From a virus: DNA of 29,167 nucleotides. The stretch spans positions 1 through 29,167 of IMG/VR virus record IMGVR_UViG_3300037572_000230, one strand, 5' to 3'. Below the pieces are notes generated by a model. That model did not search any database, had not been told where the DNA came from, and was given only the letters and a program-made list of their open reading frames with translations. The position numbers and the translations under genes were made by a program. Below are positions 15,059-23,781 of the stretch, in pieces (the first letter of the stretch is position 1; every line of letters starts with the position of its first letter).

Positions 15059-15910
15059 ATGGCAACAGTAGAGACTTATTCGATCTTTTCGGCGACACAG
15101 CCAACAGCGCTGTTGCTTGATGGCCAGGCGTTCACCCTCACCGCAGTCACGCAAAACACGCCTGTTATGCGAGGCGAGAATGTGATCCCAGCAATGGACC
15201 ACGGTCTTCGGTGGCGTGAGAAGCGTATGGGTGGCCGGCAGGAAACATGGGAGATGTGGGTGTCTGGCGAATACAACTCGGCTGGGGCCCCGCTTACGGC
15301 ACTTGGCGCCAGGGAGGCGCAGTTCAACGCCAACTGGGAAACCCTGATGGGTGCGCTCACAACCACTAAGAAGGCGGATGGTTTCGACGCCCCGTTGAAG
15401 GTTATGAGGACGATGAAGTTCACGCCGGCTAGCCCTACGACCGTGTACAGGTTGAACTACGGCGAAGTCAACGGGCCGATCTCCACAGGGGATCACGGCA
15501 CGTGGAATCACACACAGTTCTCCGTGCCGATTCTGTATGTCGATCCTCGCTGGTATTTGTGCAACTCGTCTGGGGTCAAAATCGCCGCAACACCGATCAC
15601 CGGTGTCACCGATCCTGGTGGGACGGCTCTAATGACCGACATGGTGATAACCCTGACCACTGTTGGTGCCGATAGGACCATCACGAACGCCACGACGGGG
15701 AGCACACTGACGTTCTCCGGCACCAACAGTGGGACTATCGTGATCGACACAAAGAACTACACGGTGACAGACGGCGGGAGCAACGCCATCGGTTCTTTGA
15801 CCCGTTCAGGGTCGTCAACGACCGACTGGTTTCAGTTGCTTCCAGGTGTTTCTAACGCCATCTCTTCCAACTCGGCGTTTTCGATTGCGTATACTAAAGC
15901 GTATATCTGA
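15059..15910 (+). CDS. Distal tail (Dit-like) protein
   Basis: This 283-residue protein starts at ATG 15059 with Shine-Dalgarno aaggag that begins inside the tape measure stop. The first 170 residues are beta-rich, with GENVIPAMDHGLRWREKRMGG and WETLMGAL, and the C-terminal part ends in a jelly-roll-like stretch finishing WFQLLPGVSNAISSNSAF, a phrase common at the end of distal tail proteins. It is expected to form the hexameric ring joining the tube to the hub and fibre. The insert about 180-255 is rich in Thr and Gly and may be an added carbohydrate-binding-like domain. Its stop overlaps the next start (TGATG). Confidence 0.7.
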   Translation: MATVETYSIFSATQPTALLLDGQAFTLTAVTQNTPVMRGENVIPAMDHGLRWREKRMGGRQETWEMWVSGEYNSAGAPLTALGAREAQFNANWETLMGALTTTKKADGFDAPLKVMRTMKFTPASPTTVYRLNYGEVNGPISTGDHGTWNHTQFSVPILYVDPRWYLCNSSGVKIAATPITGVTDPGGTALMTDMVITLTTVGADRTITNATTGSTLTFSGTNSGTIVIDTKNYTVTDGGSNAIGSLTRSGSSTTDWFQLLPGVSNAISSNSAFSIAYTKAYI

Positions 15911-18900
15911 TGCCAGATGTCGCCCCGTGGGACATTTGGGTTGTCAACGCCACCACGCTGGCGAAGGTCGCCTACGTCTCAAACTGGAATGACTGCACAT
16001 TCGGGGATCAGGTCAACGACCCTGGTCACGGCGCAGTCAACCTCGATTATGACGAGCCCTGGCTAACCACCTTCTACAACGACAACAGCGAGTTCCCCTG
16101 GGAAGGGAACTACGCCGTTCAGATTTACCGCAGTGGGTCTCTGGTTTTCACGTTCCTGATCGAAGAGGCCGAAATCGAGTACGCGGGGCCACGCCGACGC
16201 GCCGTTATGGGTGGTCGCGGGTTGGCTGCTTGCCTGGAATGGGCGATTGTCATTCCCGAGAAGTACGACGATGGCCTTGTTGTAAGTGGCAACCTTGACC
16301 CTGACGCCCTTGTTGAGGTTATGGGCAGAGGGTTCGGAGCCACCCACAACGTGCAGGCCGACCTGGAAACGCAGGCTGGGGACACGATGCCCAGGCACGG
16401 CACCATGGGCGACCCAGAGTCGTATCACGGGCCGAAGTACAAGGCTTACGGCGGTGGGGCGTTCGTCCACCTATTCAATGAAGCAAACACCGGCCTGCCG
16501 GCCACAACGGCCCTGTGGTTGGACACCGATTCGACGCCAGGCGGCACCCGTGGTGTCGAAGCCTGGACGACTGTCACCCTGGCGACCCTCGTTGGTGGGG
16601 GTGGTGCCGGCGACCGTAACGGCGACGCCGTTGATTGGCCTCTGAGCCTGTCATCGAACCTGTCCGAGCGGTACGACTCGAACGGCACGAGCACAGCCAA
16701 CGAATGGAGTTACACGAGTACCTACACCGCCGATGACGTTCAGTGGCTGTTCGATTTACAGACAGGGCAGAACTACTTCCAGGTGCTCAACGAGTGTGTC
16801 GCCAAGACGGCCAACTCGCAGTGGAGGGTCGCCCCCAACGGCGAGATTTCGATAGCGAAACTTCTCGGCTCTGACCTGTCAGCCACCGTGATGCTCACCG
16901 TCCCGCAGGCAGTTCGTTCTGCTAACTCGCTTCGCCGCACCGACCTGCGGACCTCCATGTTCATCTCCAACGATTTCGTCTTCGAGAGGGCAAACGACAC
17001 AACCGCTGAGGCTACGTATGGCCGGCGGGAAGGGTTCGTCAAGTACGACAACACCCATGGCCAGTCGAACATCGACGCAGCCAATCAGGCTCTGAACGAG
17101 GTCAAGGATGTCCTCGATGAGTTCACGTTTCAGTACGTCGAAACGGACACCACGGAGGCGTGGACTGACTTCGGCATTTCTGACACGGTCAAGATCGAGT
17201 ACGAACCTGGCGTCTTCTCATCCCGCCAGGTTGTCGGGCTCTCAGCAAATGTCAGCCCAGAAGAGTTCGCTGTTGAGATAACGATCGGCGAGGTCGTCGA
17301 CAACGTCATTGCCCGCTTGAGGAAGGTGGAGGAAACCGAGCAGTATTCCCCGCAGATCACCCAGGCGAACGCCTATTCGAGTGGCAAGCCAATGGCGCCG
17401 CTCAACATTGTCGCCGTCGCTGGGCAGGAGGGCGGGGACCGGTTCGCGACGGTCACCTTTGACCAGCCGAAGGGCTGGGAGAACGAAATGCTGCTGTATG
17501 AAGCCGTGGTCAATCCGGTCGACGCTCCCACGAAGACGTACCGGCGGACCACGTCAGTCAATCGCCGCAGCACCCAACAGGAAGTCGTCATTCACGGCTT
17601 ACCGTCAGGGCCTGAGGGCAAGGAGTACGAGGTTAGCGCCCGGTCGGTTACCAAGACGCAACTCACAAGCGACTACCACGTAGGGGACGACTTCACTGTC
17701 GCTGCGTCCAGTCTCGACGACGTGACAGGCGAATCCGATGCGCCTGATGAGGTGTCTGGCATCTCATTGTTCCCGATGTTGAACGCGATCCTGGTCAAGT
17801 TCAGCGATCTGAACGGTGGGAACGATCATGCGATGGTCGGGAACCGTGGGCGCTACGAAATCCAAATCTCGAACAACGAATCAGGGGGCACCAACGGGAG
17901 TTTCAGCGAAACCAGCGGCAACGAGTGGACTCAAACCTTCGGCCTCCAGGAGTCCGGTTGGGATGAAGACGACGCTCAGACCTTCGTCGTCCCCAGCGGA
18001 GACGGGTTCATCTGCGCTGGGTTGAAGTCGGAATCACCCGCGAGAAGGCACTTTGTCAGGGTCAGGGCGGTCAACTGGGACAACACGCCGCAGGACGACT
18101 GGTCTGTGGGTTCAGGGGAGTATTCCGAATGGGTGGACCTGGACCTCGATGACCAGTCGCAACTCGGGGTGATAATCGGCAAAGAGGGCATCTACGCAAC
18201 CCACATCAAGGCTGGGACTATCGACACCACGCGTATCGACACCGGCACGCTGACAGCGTCTAACGCTGACATAGGCCAGATTTTCACCTCTGCGATCAGG
18301 ATGCCGCAGCCTGCCACCGCCGAGGATGCCGGCGAGTTGAACGACGGCACAACCGGCAACGAGATGACGTTCAACATCGACCATGACGGCAACATTTGGT
18401 GGGGGAACTACGCCGACATTGACGATGCTAAGGCGGGTACGAACGCCGACACAGCCAACGGCACTGACGCTGCAACCTCTTGGATTGACAATACGGGCGA
18501 TGTCCAGTTCATAGGCAGGATTTCCACTGGTGCGGGGTCCGCAACCGACATCTTTGCGAACGGGAACGCTGGCGAGCCCCGCATGGTCATCGGTGACAAC
18601 ACCACCGACCTTGGTTTCGGGGGTAGCAGCGGGGGGTACGGGTACCTGTTGGGCTTCACCGCTAACTCCCTTGAGGCCATTCCCGGTCACACCGTTTTCA
18701 CAGAGGAAAGGTGGATCGACGGGGACACCTCCTCCGCTTGGACGGGTGCCGCCTACTTGGTGGCTCCTCGTTTCCATAGTGGGTTCAAGTACGCGGGGGT
18801 CAGACTTCGTGATCCATCGGGTGCTAGTGGTGACGGCGAGGCGATTTTGGTCCACCCGAAGGACATGGACTACATGGGTCTCATCATGGGGGCGAGGCCC

Positions 18901-21447
18901 GAAGCCACCGGCACCGCCTACGCCGAGGTAACGGGTGTCGTTACCGCTCCCGGCGGGTTCAAGATCACAAGCCACGCCATCGCTACCGGTACGCCCGGTG
19001 GGCTGACATTGGATTCCGGCACTCCGGCTACTGGTGATGACGACACCGGTGCGGCCAGGGTCAAGTTGTGGAACGACGGTGGTGACCTCATGTGGGGCGA
19101 CACCAACGTCGGTGGTGGCAGTGGCGACATCACTGCGGTGACCACGGCCGCGACCTCCGGCTTGGCGGGCGGGGTACTTACAGGGGCCGCTGATTTGAGT
19201 CTCGATTTCAACGGTTTGGATACTGGGACTTCTGTGGTGGCAGGGGGCCTTGCTTCCGACTATGTGGCCTTCTACGACTCCTCAACCAGTTCTCACAAGA
19301 AGGTCCGATTTGCCAACATCGCCCATTCGTGGTTCAAGGCGGATGGGTTGGCCGACATGGGTTCAAGTAACACGGCCACATCCGATTTGTTGATGGTTTA
19401 TGACGACAGTGCGAGTCTCGCCAAGAAGGTCGATCTCGCTGAAATCATCGCTTTGAGCCCACAGGGCACCGTTACAGCGGTCGACGTGGTCGCCGATCGC
19501 GGCTTGTACCTGTCGGGGGCATCCAGCCCAACCCCGTCTATTGGGCTGAGTCTGTTGACTGCTTTGGATGAGATCACCCCGGTCGTTGGCGATTGGGTGG
19601 CGATTCACGACAACTCCCTTGGCTACGCGAAGCGGGTGACGATCCAGGACATAAACGACCTGGGCCCACAGGGCGACATCGAGACTGTAACGGCAGGCTT
19701 CACGAGCGGCATGTCAGTCACCAGCGGCACAGGCCCCATCCCAGACATCTCTCTGAATCTGGGGAAACTGGGAGAAGTGCTAACCCCGACGTTGGGCGAC
19801 AAGGTCGGCATTTACGACACCTCCCTCGCCACTACGGGGTACTGCACGATTCAGGACATCAACGATCTGGGTCCGCAGGGCACAGGCGACGGTGACCTCA
19901 CCGCCGTAACAGTCAGTATCACGAGTGGCCTCTCCGTCACTAGCGGCACTGGCCCTATCCCAGACCTCTCTCTAAACCTGGGGAAACTGACATACGCAAC
20001 CCCGGTGGTCGGTGACAAGGTCGGCATTTACGACAACAGCGCCGCCGTTACGCGGTATTGCACGATTCAGAACATCCTCGACCTGGCCGCTGCTGGGGAT
20101 GGTGATGTCACTGGCATCTTGACTGGCGCCACTTCCGGCCTTTATACCGTTTCTAGCGGCGGGCCAATCCCTGACATCAGGCTTGATTTGTCACGGCTGA
20201 CTGCTGGAAGCCTGCACTGGGGCGACTACATAGCCATGCACGATGTCTCCGCTAGCGGGACTTACAGGACCACCGCGCAGGATATTGCCGACATCGCCAT
20301 TACCACGCACCTGACGAATGGTGGGATTTGGCAGACGGGCGCTAACGGCACAATCGGAATCAGTTTCAGCAACATGCTCGCCTACCCGACGCCGACGACG
20401 ACCGATCTTCTGATGTTCTACGACTCGTCGACCGCAGGCGTCTCGTACCAGACCATCTGGTCAATCCTCGCCCTAGCCCCACAGACCACAGCCTTCACAA
20501 ATGGTGGGCTTTATACGAGCACTACTTCGTCCGCGTCCGGCACAATGAAAATCAGTTTTGGCAATATGACGTTATCGACAGCGTCAGCAGCCGATCTTCT
20601 GTGCTTCCAAATCGGCTCCTCTAACGTCGTTGGGTACAACTCCGTCGCGAACGTGCTCAACCTGGTGGGGGGCGCAACTACCCCGGTTACGCATGACTTC
20701 TATTTGAGTGGTAGCCGCATCATTCAAGCCACTGGGAACCTCTACATGCGTAGTGGCTCGGGTGCCAACTATGGGGCTGTCGCATGGTCAAATGGCGTGA
20801 CAAGCCTTTATTACGCGACTGGTACTCAGTTGCAGACTGGCACCAGCGGCGTTTCGATCCACGGCGTCAATCTCTGGCCCTCCACCCACAACACCCAGAA
20901 TCTTGGGTTGTCGGGGAACTGGTGGAAGTATTCGTACCACTACAAGATGGACGCTTCGGTGTTGCCCAGTTGGTCTGGTACCGGTTGGTACATGTGGATA
21001 AACGACGCCGATCAGGTGATGAGAGCGACATCATCGGAGCGTGTCAAGACGGGCGTCACCACGATTTCGCCAACGGACGCCTTGGCTCGAATCAAGGGTC
21101 TCCGGCCTGTTGAGTTCACACCCACGAACAACCCGAGTGATCTGGTAATCGACGACCTGTGGCAGTATGAGCGTTTCAAGGGCTTCATCGCAGAAGAGGT
21201 GGCGGTGGTAGACCACGATTACGGCGTGTGGAACTGGTGGAAGTCGGATGACCCTGAGAGCGAGGGCTACGACAAGACGCTGCCTAGCCTCTGTTCGATC
21301 CAAGACGAGTGGACCGAAGAAGAGGTCACCGCCTACTACGATCTTGACAAAGCGAACCCTGTCATGTTCGATGTCCACGCCATTTTGGCCGACTCTGTCG
21401 CTGCCATTCAGGCGCTAGAGGCCCGCATCGCGGTCCTGGAAAGTTAG
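15910..21447 (+). CDS. Tail hub/fibre with tandem repeats and S74 self-cleaving domain
   Basis: This 1845-residue protein combines several parts. Residues 1-480 resemble siphovirus tail-tip proteins (WDIWVVNATTLAKVAYV start). Two beta domains of fibronectin-III character follow at about 496-590 and 610-748. A fibre linker (THIKAGTIDTTRIDTGTLTASNADIG, about 762-787) comes next, then eight repeats at about 1074-1590. The C-terminal 138 residues are a peptidase S74 intramolecular chaperone: SSERVK with Ser1708 and Lys1713 as the likely Ser-Lys dyad, LRPVEFTP, GFIAEEVAVVD, and a final coiled coil (IQALEARIAVLES). The domain should trimerise the fibre and then cut itself off near Ser1708. The protein is the probable host-recognition device. 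Confidence 0.85.
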   Translation: MPDVAPWDIWVVNATTLAKVAYVSNWNDCTFGDQVNDPGHGAVNLDYDEPWLTTFYNDNSEFPWEGNYAVQIYRSGSLVFTFLIEEAEIEYAGPRRRAVMGGRGLAACLEWAIVIPEKYDDGLVVSGNLDPDALVEVMGRGFGATHNVQADLETQAGDTMPRHGTMGDPESYHGPKYKAYGGGAFVHLFNEANTGLPATTALWLDTDSTPGGTRGVEAWTTVTLATLVGGGGAGDRNGDAVDWPLSLSSNLSERYDSNGTSTANEWSYTSTYTADDVQWLFDLQTGQNYFQVLNECVAKTANSQWRVAPNGEISIAKLLGSDLSATVMLTVPQAVRSANSLRRTDLRTSMFISNDFVFERANDTTAEATYGRREGFVKYDNTHGQSNIDAANQALNEVKDVLDEFTFQYVETDTTEAWTDFGISDTVKIEYEPGVFSSRQVVGLSANVSPEEFAVEITIGEVVDNVIARLRKVEETEQYSPQITQANAYSSGKPMAPLNIVAVAGQEGGDRFATVTFDQPKGWENEMLLYEAVVNPVDAPTKTYRRTTSVNRRSTQQEVVIHGLPSGPEGKEYEVSARSVTKTQLTSDYHVGDDFTVAASSLDDVTGESDAPDEVSGISLFPMLNAILVKFSDLNGGNDHAMVGNRGRYEIQISNNESGGTNGSFSETSGNEWTQTFGLQESGWDEDDAQTFVVPSGDGFICAGLKSESPARRHFVRVRAVNWDNTPQDDWSVGSGEYSEWVDLDLDDQSQLGVIIGKEGIYATHIKAGTIDTTRIDTGTLTASNADIGQIFTSAIRMPQPATAEDAGELNDGTTGNEMTFNIDHDGNIWWGNYADIDDAKAGTNADTANGTDAATSWIDNTGDVQFIGRISTGAGSATDIFANGNAGEPRMVIGDNTTDLGFGGSSGGYGYLLGFTANSLEAIPGHTVFTEERWIDGDTSSAWTGAAYLVAPRFHSGFKYAGVRLRDPSGASGDGEAILVHPKDMDYMGLIMGARPEATGTAYAEVTGVVTAPGGFKITSHAIATGTPGGLTLDSGTPATGDDDTGAARVKLWNDGGDLMWGDTNVGGGSGDITAVTTAATSGLAGGVLTGAADLSLDFNGLDTGTSVVAGGLASDYVAFYDSSTSSHKKVRFANIAHSWFKADGLADMGSSNTATSDLLMVYDDSASLAKKVDLAEIIALSPQGTVTAVDVVADRGLYLSGASSPTPSIGLSLLTALDEITPVVGDWVAIHDNSLGYAKRVTIQDINDLGPQGDIETVTAGFTSGMSVTSGTGPIPDISLNLGKLGEVLTPTLGDKVGIYDTSLATTGYCTIQDINDLGPQGTGDGDLTAVTVSITSGLSVTSGTGPIPDLSLNLGKLTYATPVVGDKVGIYDNSAAVTRYCTIQNILDLAAAGDGDVTGILTGATSGLYTVSSGGPIPDIRLDLSRLTAGSLHWGDYIAMHDVSASGTYRTTAQDIADIAITTHLTNGGIWQTGANGTIGISFSNMLAYPTPTTTDLLMFYDSSTAGVSYQTIWSILALAPQTTAFTNGGLYTSTTSSASGTMKISFGNMTLSTASAADLLCFQIGSSNVVGYNSVANVLNLVGGATTPVTHDFYLSGSRIIQATGNLYMRSGSGANYGAVAWSNGVTSLYYATGTQLQTGTSGVSIHGVNLWPSTHNTQNLGLSGNWWKYSYHYKMDASVLPSWSGTGWYMWINDADQVMRATSSERVKTGVTTISPTDALARIKGLRPVEFTPTNNPSDLVIDDLWQYERFKGFIAEEVAVVDHDYGVWNWWKSDDPESEGYDKTLPSLCSIQDEWTEEEVTAYYDLDKANPVMFDVHAILADSVAAIQALEARIAVLES
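19129..20680 (+). repeat. Diverged tandem repeat array in the fibre gene
   Basis: Eight copies of a 60-72-residue unit are recognisable by the core D-x-(V/L)-x-x-(Y/H)-D-x-S followed about 13 residues later by a hydrophobic-x-x-I element. Cores start at 19258, 19384, 19591, 19798, 20014, 20224, 20404 and 20593, giving spacings of 126, 207, 207, 216, 210, 180 and 189 bases. Copies four and five are the closest pair, sharing DKVGIYD and a TSGTGPIPD block. The first interval is short, consistent with an internal deletion. Confidence 0.85.
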
Positions 21448-21449
21448 GA

Positions 21450-21456
21450 GTAGGAT
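21450..21456 (+). promoter_or_regulatory. Possible leaderless-type -10 box (GTAGGAT)
   Basis: TAGGAT at 21451-21456, preceded by G, ends six bases before ATG 21463, matching the other leaderless starts. The stretch also holds aggag and agga that could act as Shine-Dalgarno sequences, so this case is ambiguous. Confidence 0.35.
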
Positions 21457-21462
21457 AAGACA

Positions 21463-21660
21463 ATGGCTCACTTGGCATTAGCAGCAACCATCCCTGACGG
21501 GCAACTTGAAGCGTTCGACGTTTACCTCGGTAACTCGAACGCGTCTGAGGCCGACAGGCTCACAGCGGTCGGCACTTGGCTCCAGAGGATGGTGGACGAG
21601 GAACTCTGGAACATGGCCAGGCAAGCCGCTTTGGCGGCGGTTGCTGATCCCACGGCGTAG
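21463..21660 (+). CDS. Unknown small protein after the fibre gene
   Basis: This 65-residue protein reads as a helical, Ala-rich sequence (FDVYLGNSNASEADRLTAVGTWLQRMVDEELWNMARQ) with no signal or membrane helix. It starts 15 bases after the fibre stop. Its size and place just downstream of the tail genes are common for small conserved phage proteins of unknown role. No family recognised. Confidence 0.65.
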   Translation: MAHLALAATIPDGQLEAFDVYLGNSNASEADRLTAVGTWLQRMVDEELWNMARQAALAAVADPTA

Positions 21661-21663
21661 ACT
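21657..21663 (+). promoter_or_regulatory. Leaderless-type -10 box (GTAGACT)
   Basis: TAGACT at 21658-21663 overlaps the TAG stop of the previous gene and ends seven bases before ATG 21671, one base more than the other sites. No Shine-Dalgarno sequence precedes this ATG (ctcccctcc). Confidence 0.45.
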
Positions 21664-21670
21664 CCCCTCC

Positions 21671-21838
21671 ATGCCAGACCCAGAAATCGACGTTCAGAAC
21701 GTCATCAACCGACTCACCAATCAGATCGCTCAGATGACAGCCGAGATCGCTGTCAAGGATGCCCTGATCGAGGCCTGGAAAGCCCAGGCTGACGCCCAGG
21801 ACAGCGTCGTCGCTGAACCGGTGCCCGCCGAAGACTAA
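21671..21838 (+). CDS. Small coiled-coil protein
   Basis: ATG 21671 gives 55 residues; the frame is open upstream to 21506 but that part overlaps the previous gene in another frame. The sequence has a heptad pattern (VQNVINRLTNQIAQMTAEIAVKDALIEAWKAQ) that predicts one coiled coil, followed by an acidic tail. Such small proteins often assemble with other phage proteins, but the partner cannot be named. Confidence 0.6.
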   Translation: MPDPEIDVQNVINRLTNQIAQMTAEIAVKDALIEAWKAQADAQDSVVAEPVPAED

Positions 21839-21843
21839 GACTG

Positions 21844-22092
21844 ATGCCATCGACCGCGTACCGGTATCGACTCGGGTGCGCGGTCCCTCTCCTTGAGACG
21901 GCGCAGGACCTCGCTCTGGGGATTCGGCTGTTTGATAAAGACGCCCATGTCCACATCAAGGAGTCCGGTGAGGACGACTTCTGGGACATCGTGGCCCTGT
22001 TCAACCTGGGTGGCGGGAAGGCGGCGTTCGGGGTGCTGTCTCTGCTGTTCGCGAACGCTGTTGAGCAGGCGGGCGGTCGGGAACTCTCCTAG
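21844..22092 (+). CDS. Unknown small protein
   Basis: This 82-residue protein starts five bases after the coiled-coil gene without a clear ribosome binding site. It contains AVPLLETAQDLALGIRLFDKDAHVHI and a Gly/Ala-rich segment (GGGKAAFGVLSLLFANAVEQAGG). The latter is hydrophobic but flanked by charge and too short to call a membrane helix with confidence. No family recognised. Confidence 0.55.
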   Translation: MPSTAYRYRLGCAVPLLETAQDLALGIRLFDKDAHVHIKESGEDDFWDIVALFNLGGGKAAFGVLSLLFANAVEQAGGRELS

Positions 22093-22095
22093 GTG

Positions 22096-22124
22096 TTGTG
22101 TCTACTGCCAAGCGGCGGTATAGT
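22096..22124 (+). promoter_or_regulatory. Sigma-70-type promoter for the DNA-metabolism genes
   Basis: TTGTGT (22096-22101) and TATAGT (22119-22124) are 17 bases apart; the -10 box matches the TATAAT consensus at five of six positions. Transcription would start near 22131, leaving a leader of about 28 bases that holds the Shine-Dalgarno taggagg before ATG 22159. It lies in the 66-base gap that separates the tail-side genes from the replication genes. Confidence 0.6.
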
Positions 22125-22158
22125 TCCCCTACACGATCCCCAGTAGGAGGAGCAAGAC

Positions 22159-22863
22159 ATGGCGCAGATTGCCGAAGACTACGTATCACCTTCCGTCCGT
22201 TGGGGGGTCCTCAAGCAGGACTACCCCGAAGCGATCGCCGAGTTTTCCGAGATGACGGGAGTCGAACTTGGCATCCCCGAGAAGTTCGGGGGCTCCGACA
22301 ACTACTGCGTCGCGCAGATTCTCCTGCGCCCCACAGACGAGTTGCCCATCGTCGGGTACAAGCCGTTCTCCGACGCCAAGTCCAACAAGAACGACCACCC
22401 GTCCGACGCGTGGAACATCTTGTGCACCAAGGCCCTGGGGCGCGCTCTCAAGAGGGCCGGTTACGCCGACACTGCTGGGGAGATGAAACTCATCGTCCAG
22501 TACAAGCGGCGGAACGCCGAACACGACGCGATTCGTGGTGGCGGTTCACCCGACGCCGACCACGAACACGTTGTCGAGGGGCTCACCGAGAAGGTGGGGG
22601 TCCCTGAGTTCGCCGTCCACATCGAGAACGACGAGGTTGTTTACTCCGACGATTGGGAGAGCGACGAGGCGATGGCCAAGGCCCACGTCGAACTCAAGGA
22701 GATGGTCAACAATCTGCCTCTTGGCTATGCGGACTCGGCCCGTGAGGCCCACCAGAAACTCAATGGCCGGCAGTGGCCGATCATGAAGGTCAGCCAATAC
22801 AACTCCGTCTTCAACACCGTCACGAATCTCCACGCTGAGGCCATAGCGGAGATGAGTGAATGA
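22159..22863 (+). CDS. Possible ssDNA-annealing or recombination protein
   Basis: This 234-residue protein has a strong Shine-Dalgarno sequence (aggagg). The first 120 residues look like a compact alpha/beta domain ending in a conserved-looking helix, CTKALGRALKRAGYAD (about 89-104). That helix recalls the 'T.AlkRA...G' helix of Rad52/ERF-type annealing proteins. An acidic linker and a helical C-terminal region (MAKAHVELKEMVNNLPLGYADSAREAHQKL) follow. It is the first gene of the replication/recombination block and is coupled to a HIRAN protein gene (ATGA overlap), which fits a role at DNA ends. The family assignment is tentative. Confidence 0.4.
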   Translation: MAQIAEDYVSPSVRWGVLKQDYPEAIAEFSEMTGVELGIPEKFGGSDNYCVAQILLRPTDELPIVGYKPFSDAKSNKNDHPSDAWNILCTKALGRALKRAGYADTAGEMKLIVQYKRRNAEHDAIRGGGSPDADHEHVVEGLTEKVGVPEFAVHIENDEVVYSDDWESDEAMAKAHVELKEMVNNLPLGYADSAREAHQKLNGRQWPIMKVSQYNSVFNTVTNLHAEAIAEMSE

Positions 22864-23204
22864 AGTCCCCGTTTGAGGTCCCGGTTGCCGGCGTGACGTT
22901 CCGCCCTGGTTACCCGAAGAACCTTTGGGACATCGCCGGTGCCATGGTCGAAGTGTTTGGCAAGACGCCGAGGGTCATAGCGACTCTCGTCAGGGAGCCT
23001 GAGAACGAACACGACCCGAACGCCATCAAGGTGCTCGTCGCCGCCGAGCATGTCGGTTACATCCCGTCACGCGAGGCTGGCGGGCTGGCCCCCCTAATGG
23101 ACGCTGGCGAACGGTGGTGTGGTCTGGTAGACCGTCTTGTCGTTTCACCCGAGAACCCAGAACAACCTGGGCTGAGAGTAAAGGTGGTCAAGGATGAATC
23201 TTGA
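22860..23204 (+). CDS. Stand-alone HIRAN domain protein
   Basis: The 114-residue protein is almost entirely one HIRAN domain: VAGVTFRPGYP at the start, REPENEHDPNAIKV (about 46-59) and HVGYIPSREAGGLAPLMDAGE (about 64-84), all diagnostic. In HLTF, HIRAN binds the 3' end of single-stranded DNA and helps reverse stalled forks; in bacteria and phages it occurs alone or fused to nucleases and helicases. Here it is a free subunit, overlapping the previous gene by four bases and the next by eleven. A SNF2 helicase in the same block could be its partner, which is inference. Confidence 0.85.
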   Translation: MKSPFEVPVAGVTFRPGYPKNLWDIAGAMVEVFGKTPRVIATLVREPENEHDPNAIKVLVAAEHVGYIPSREAGGLAPLMDAGERWCGLVDRLVVSPENPEQPGLRVKVVKDES

Positions 23205-23781
23205 CGAACGGATAGCCGAGATTGACGCGATGGCAGGGGAACTCCGCAGGTCGCTCGACATGGCGATCGCCGAGGCCAAGGAGAACGCCGAGGACGCCGT
23301 CTATGGCCCCGAGGACACCCTCCAGGGCACTGCGAACTCGATGGTGGACCTCTTGGAGGTCATCAAGGCCCACAAGTCGGTGATGCGCGACGTGGACAAC
23401 GAAGCGAATCCGACGCTGGTGTCGATCATGGACAACCTGGGGACCCGCAAGTTCGAGAGGGGTGGGCTCCTTGTTGAGAAGAAGCAGTCGTCCTACCGCT
23501 CCAACTGGCAGAACAACGTCCTTGTCCGGTCAGTGGTGAATACCGCCATGGACGAGATTGCCGACCGTGAGTACGTCGATCAGGAGACTGGGGAACCGAT
23601 CAGCGAGCGCGCCATTCTGGCCCCGTGGATCGAAGCCATCGTGGAGCGTCTGCTGGAGTGTGCTGCGTTCCGTGACTGGCGTGTCACCGCCTTGCGTGCC
23701 CGTGTCCCTGGGCTCGATCCAGACAACTTTTGTGACGTGAAGCGTTCCACTAAGGCGACGATTTCCAGGGTCAAGAACTGA
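23194..23781 (+). CDS. Unknown protein in the replication block
   Basis: This 195-residue protein starts with an acidic helical region (LDERIAEIDAMAGELRRSLDMAIAEAKENAED), likely a coiled coil. A conserved-looking core follows with a Trp/Asn motif (SSYRSNWQNNVLVRSVV) and a C-terminal half containing Cys and Trp (LLECAAFRDWRVTALRARVPGLDPDNFCD). No catalytic motif is evident. It overlaps its upstream neighbour by 11 bases and its downstream neighbour by one (TGATG). I do not recognise it; position suggests a replication or recombination accessory role. Confidence 0.75.
   Translation: MNLDERIAEIDAMAGELRRSLDMAIAEAKENAEDAVYGPEDTLQGTANSMVDLLEVIKAHKSVMRDVDNEANPTLVSIMDNLGTRKFERGGLLVEKKQSSYRSNWQNNVLVRSVVNTAMDEIADREYVDQETGEPISERAILAPWIEAIVERLLECAAFRDWRVTALRARVPGLDPDNFCDVKRSTKATISRVKN

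Noticed and set aside
19129-20680. CRISPR-like array
   Set aside because: The repeats are long, diverged, in frame and part of a fibre gene; there are no identical short repeats with unique spacers.
22098-22607. 169-codon + frame overlapping the start of the possible annealing protein gene
   Set aside because: It is Arg-rich frame-shadow sequence without a ribosome binding site; the frame at 22159 has a strong one and a protein-like sequence.
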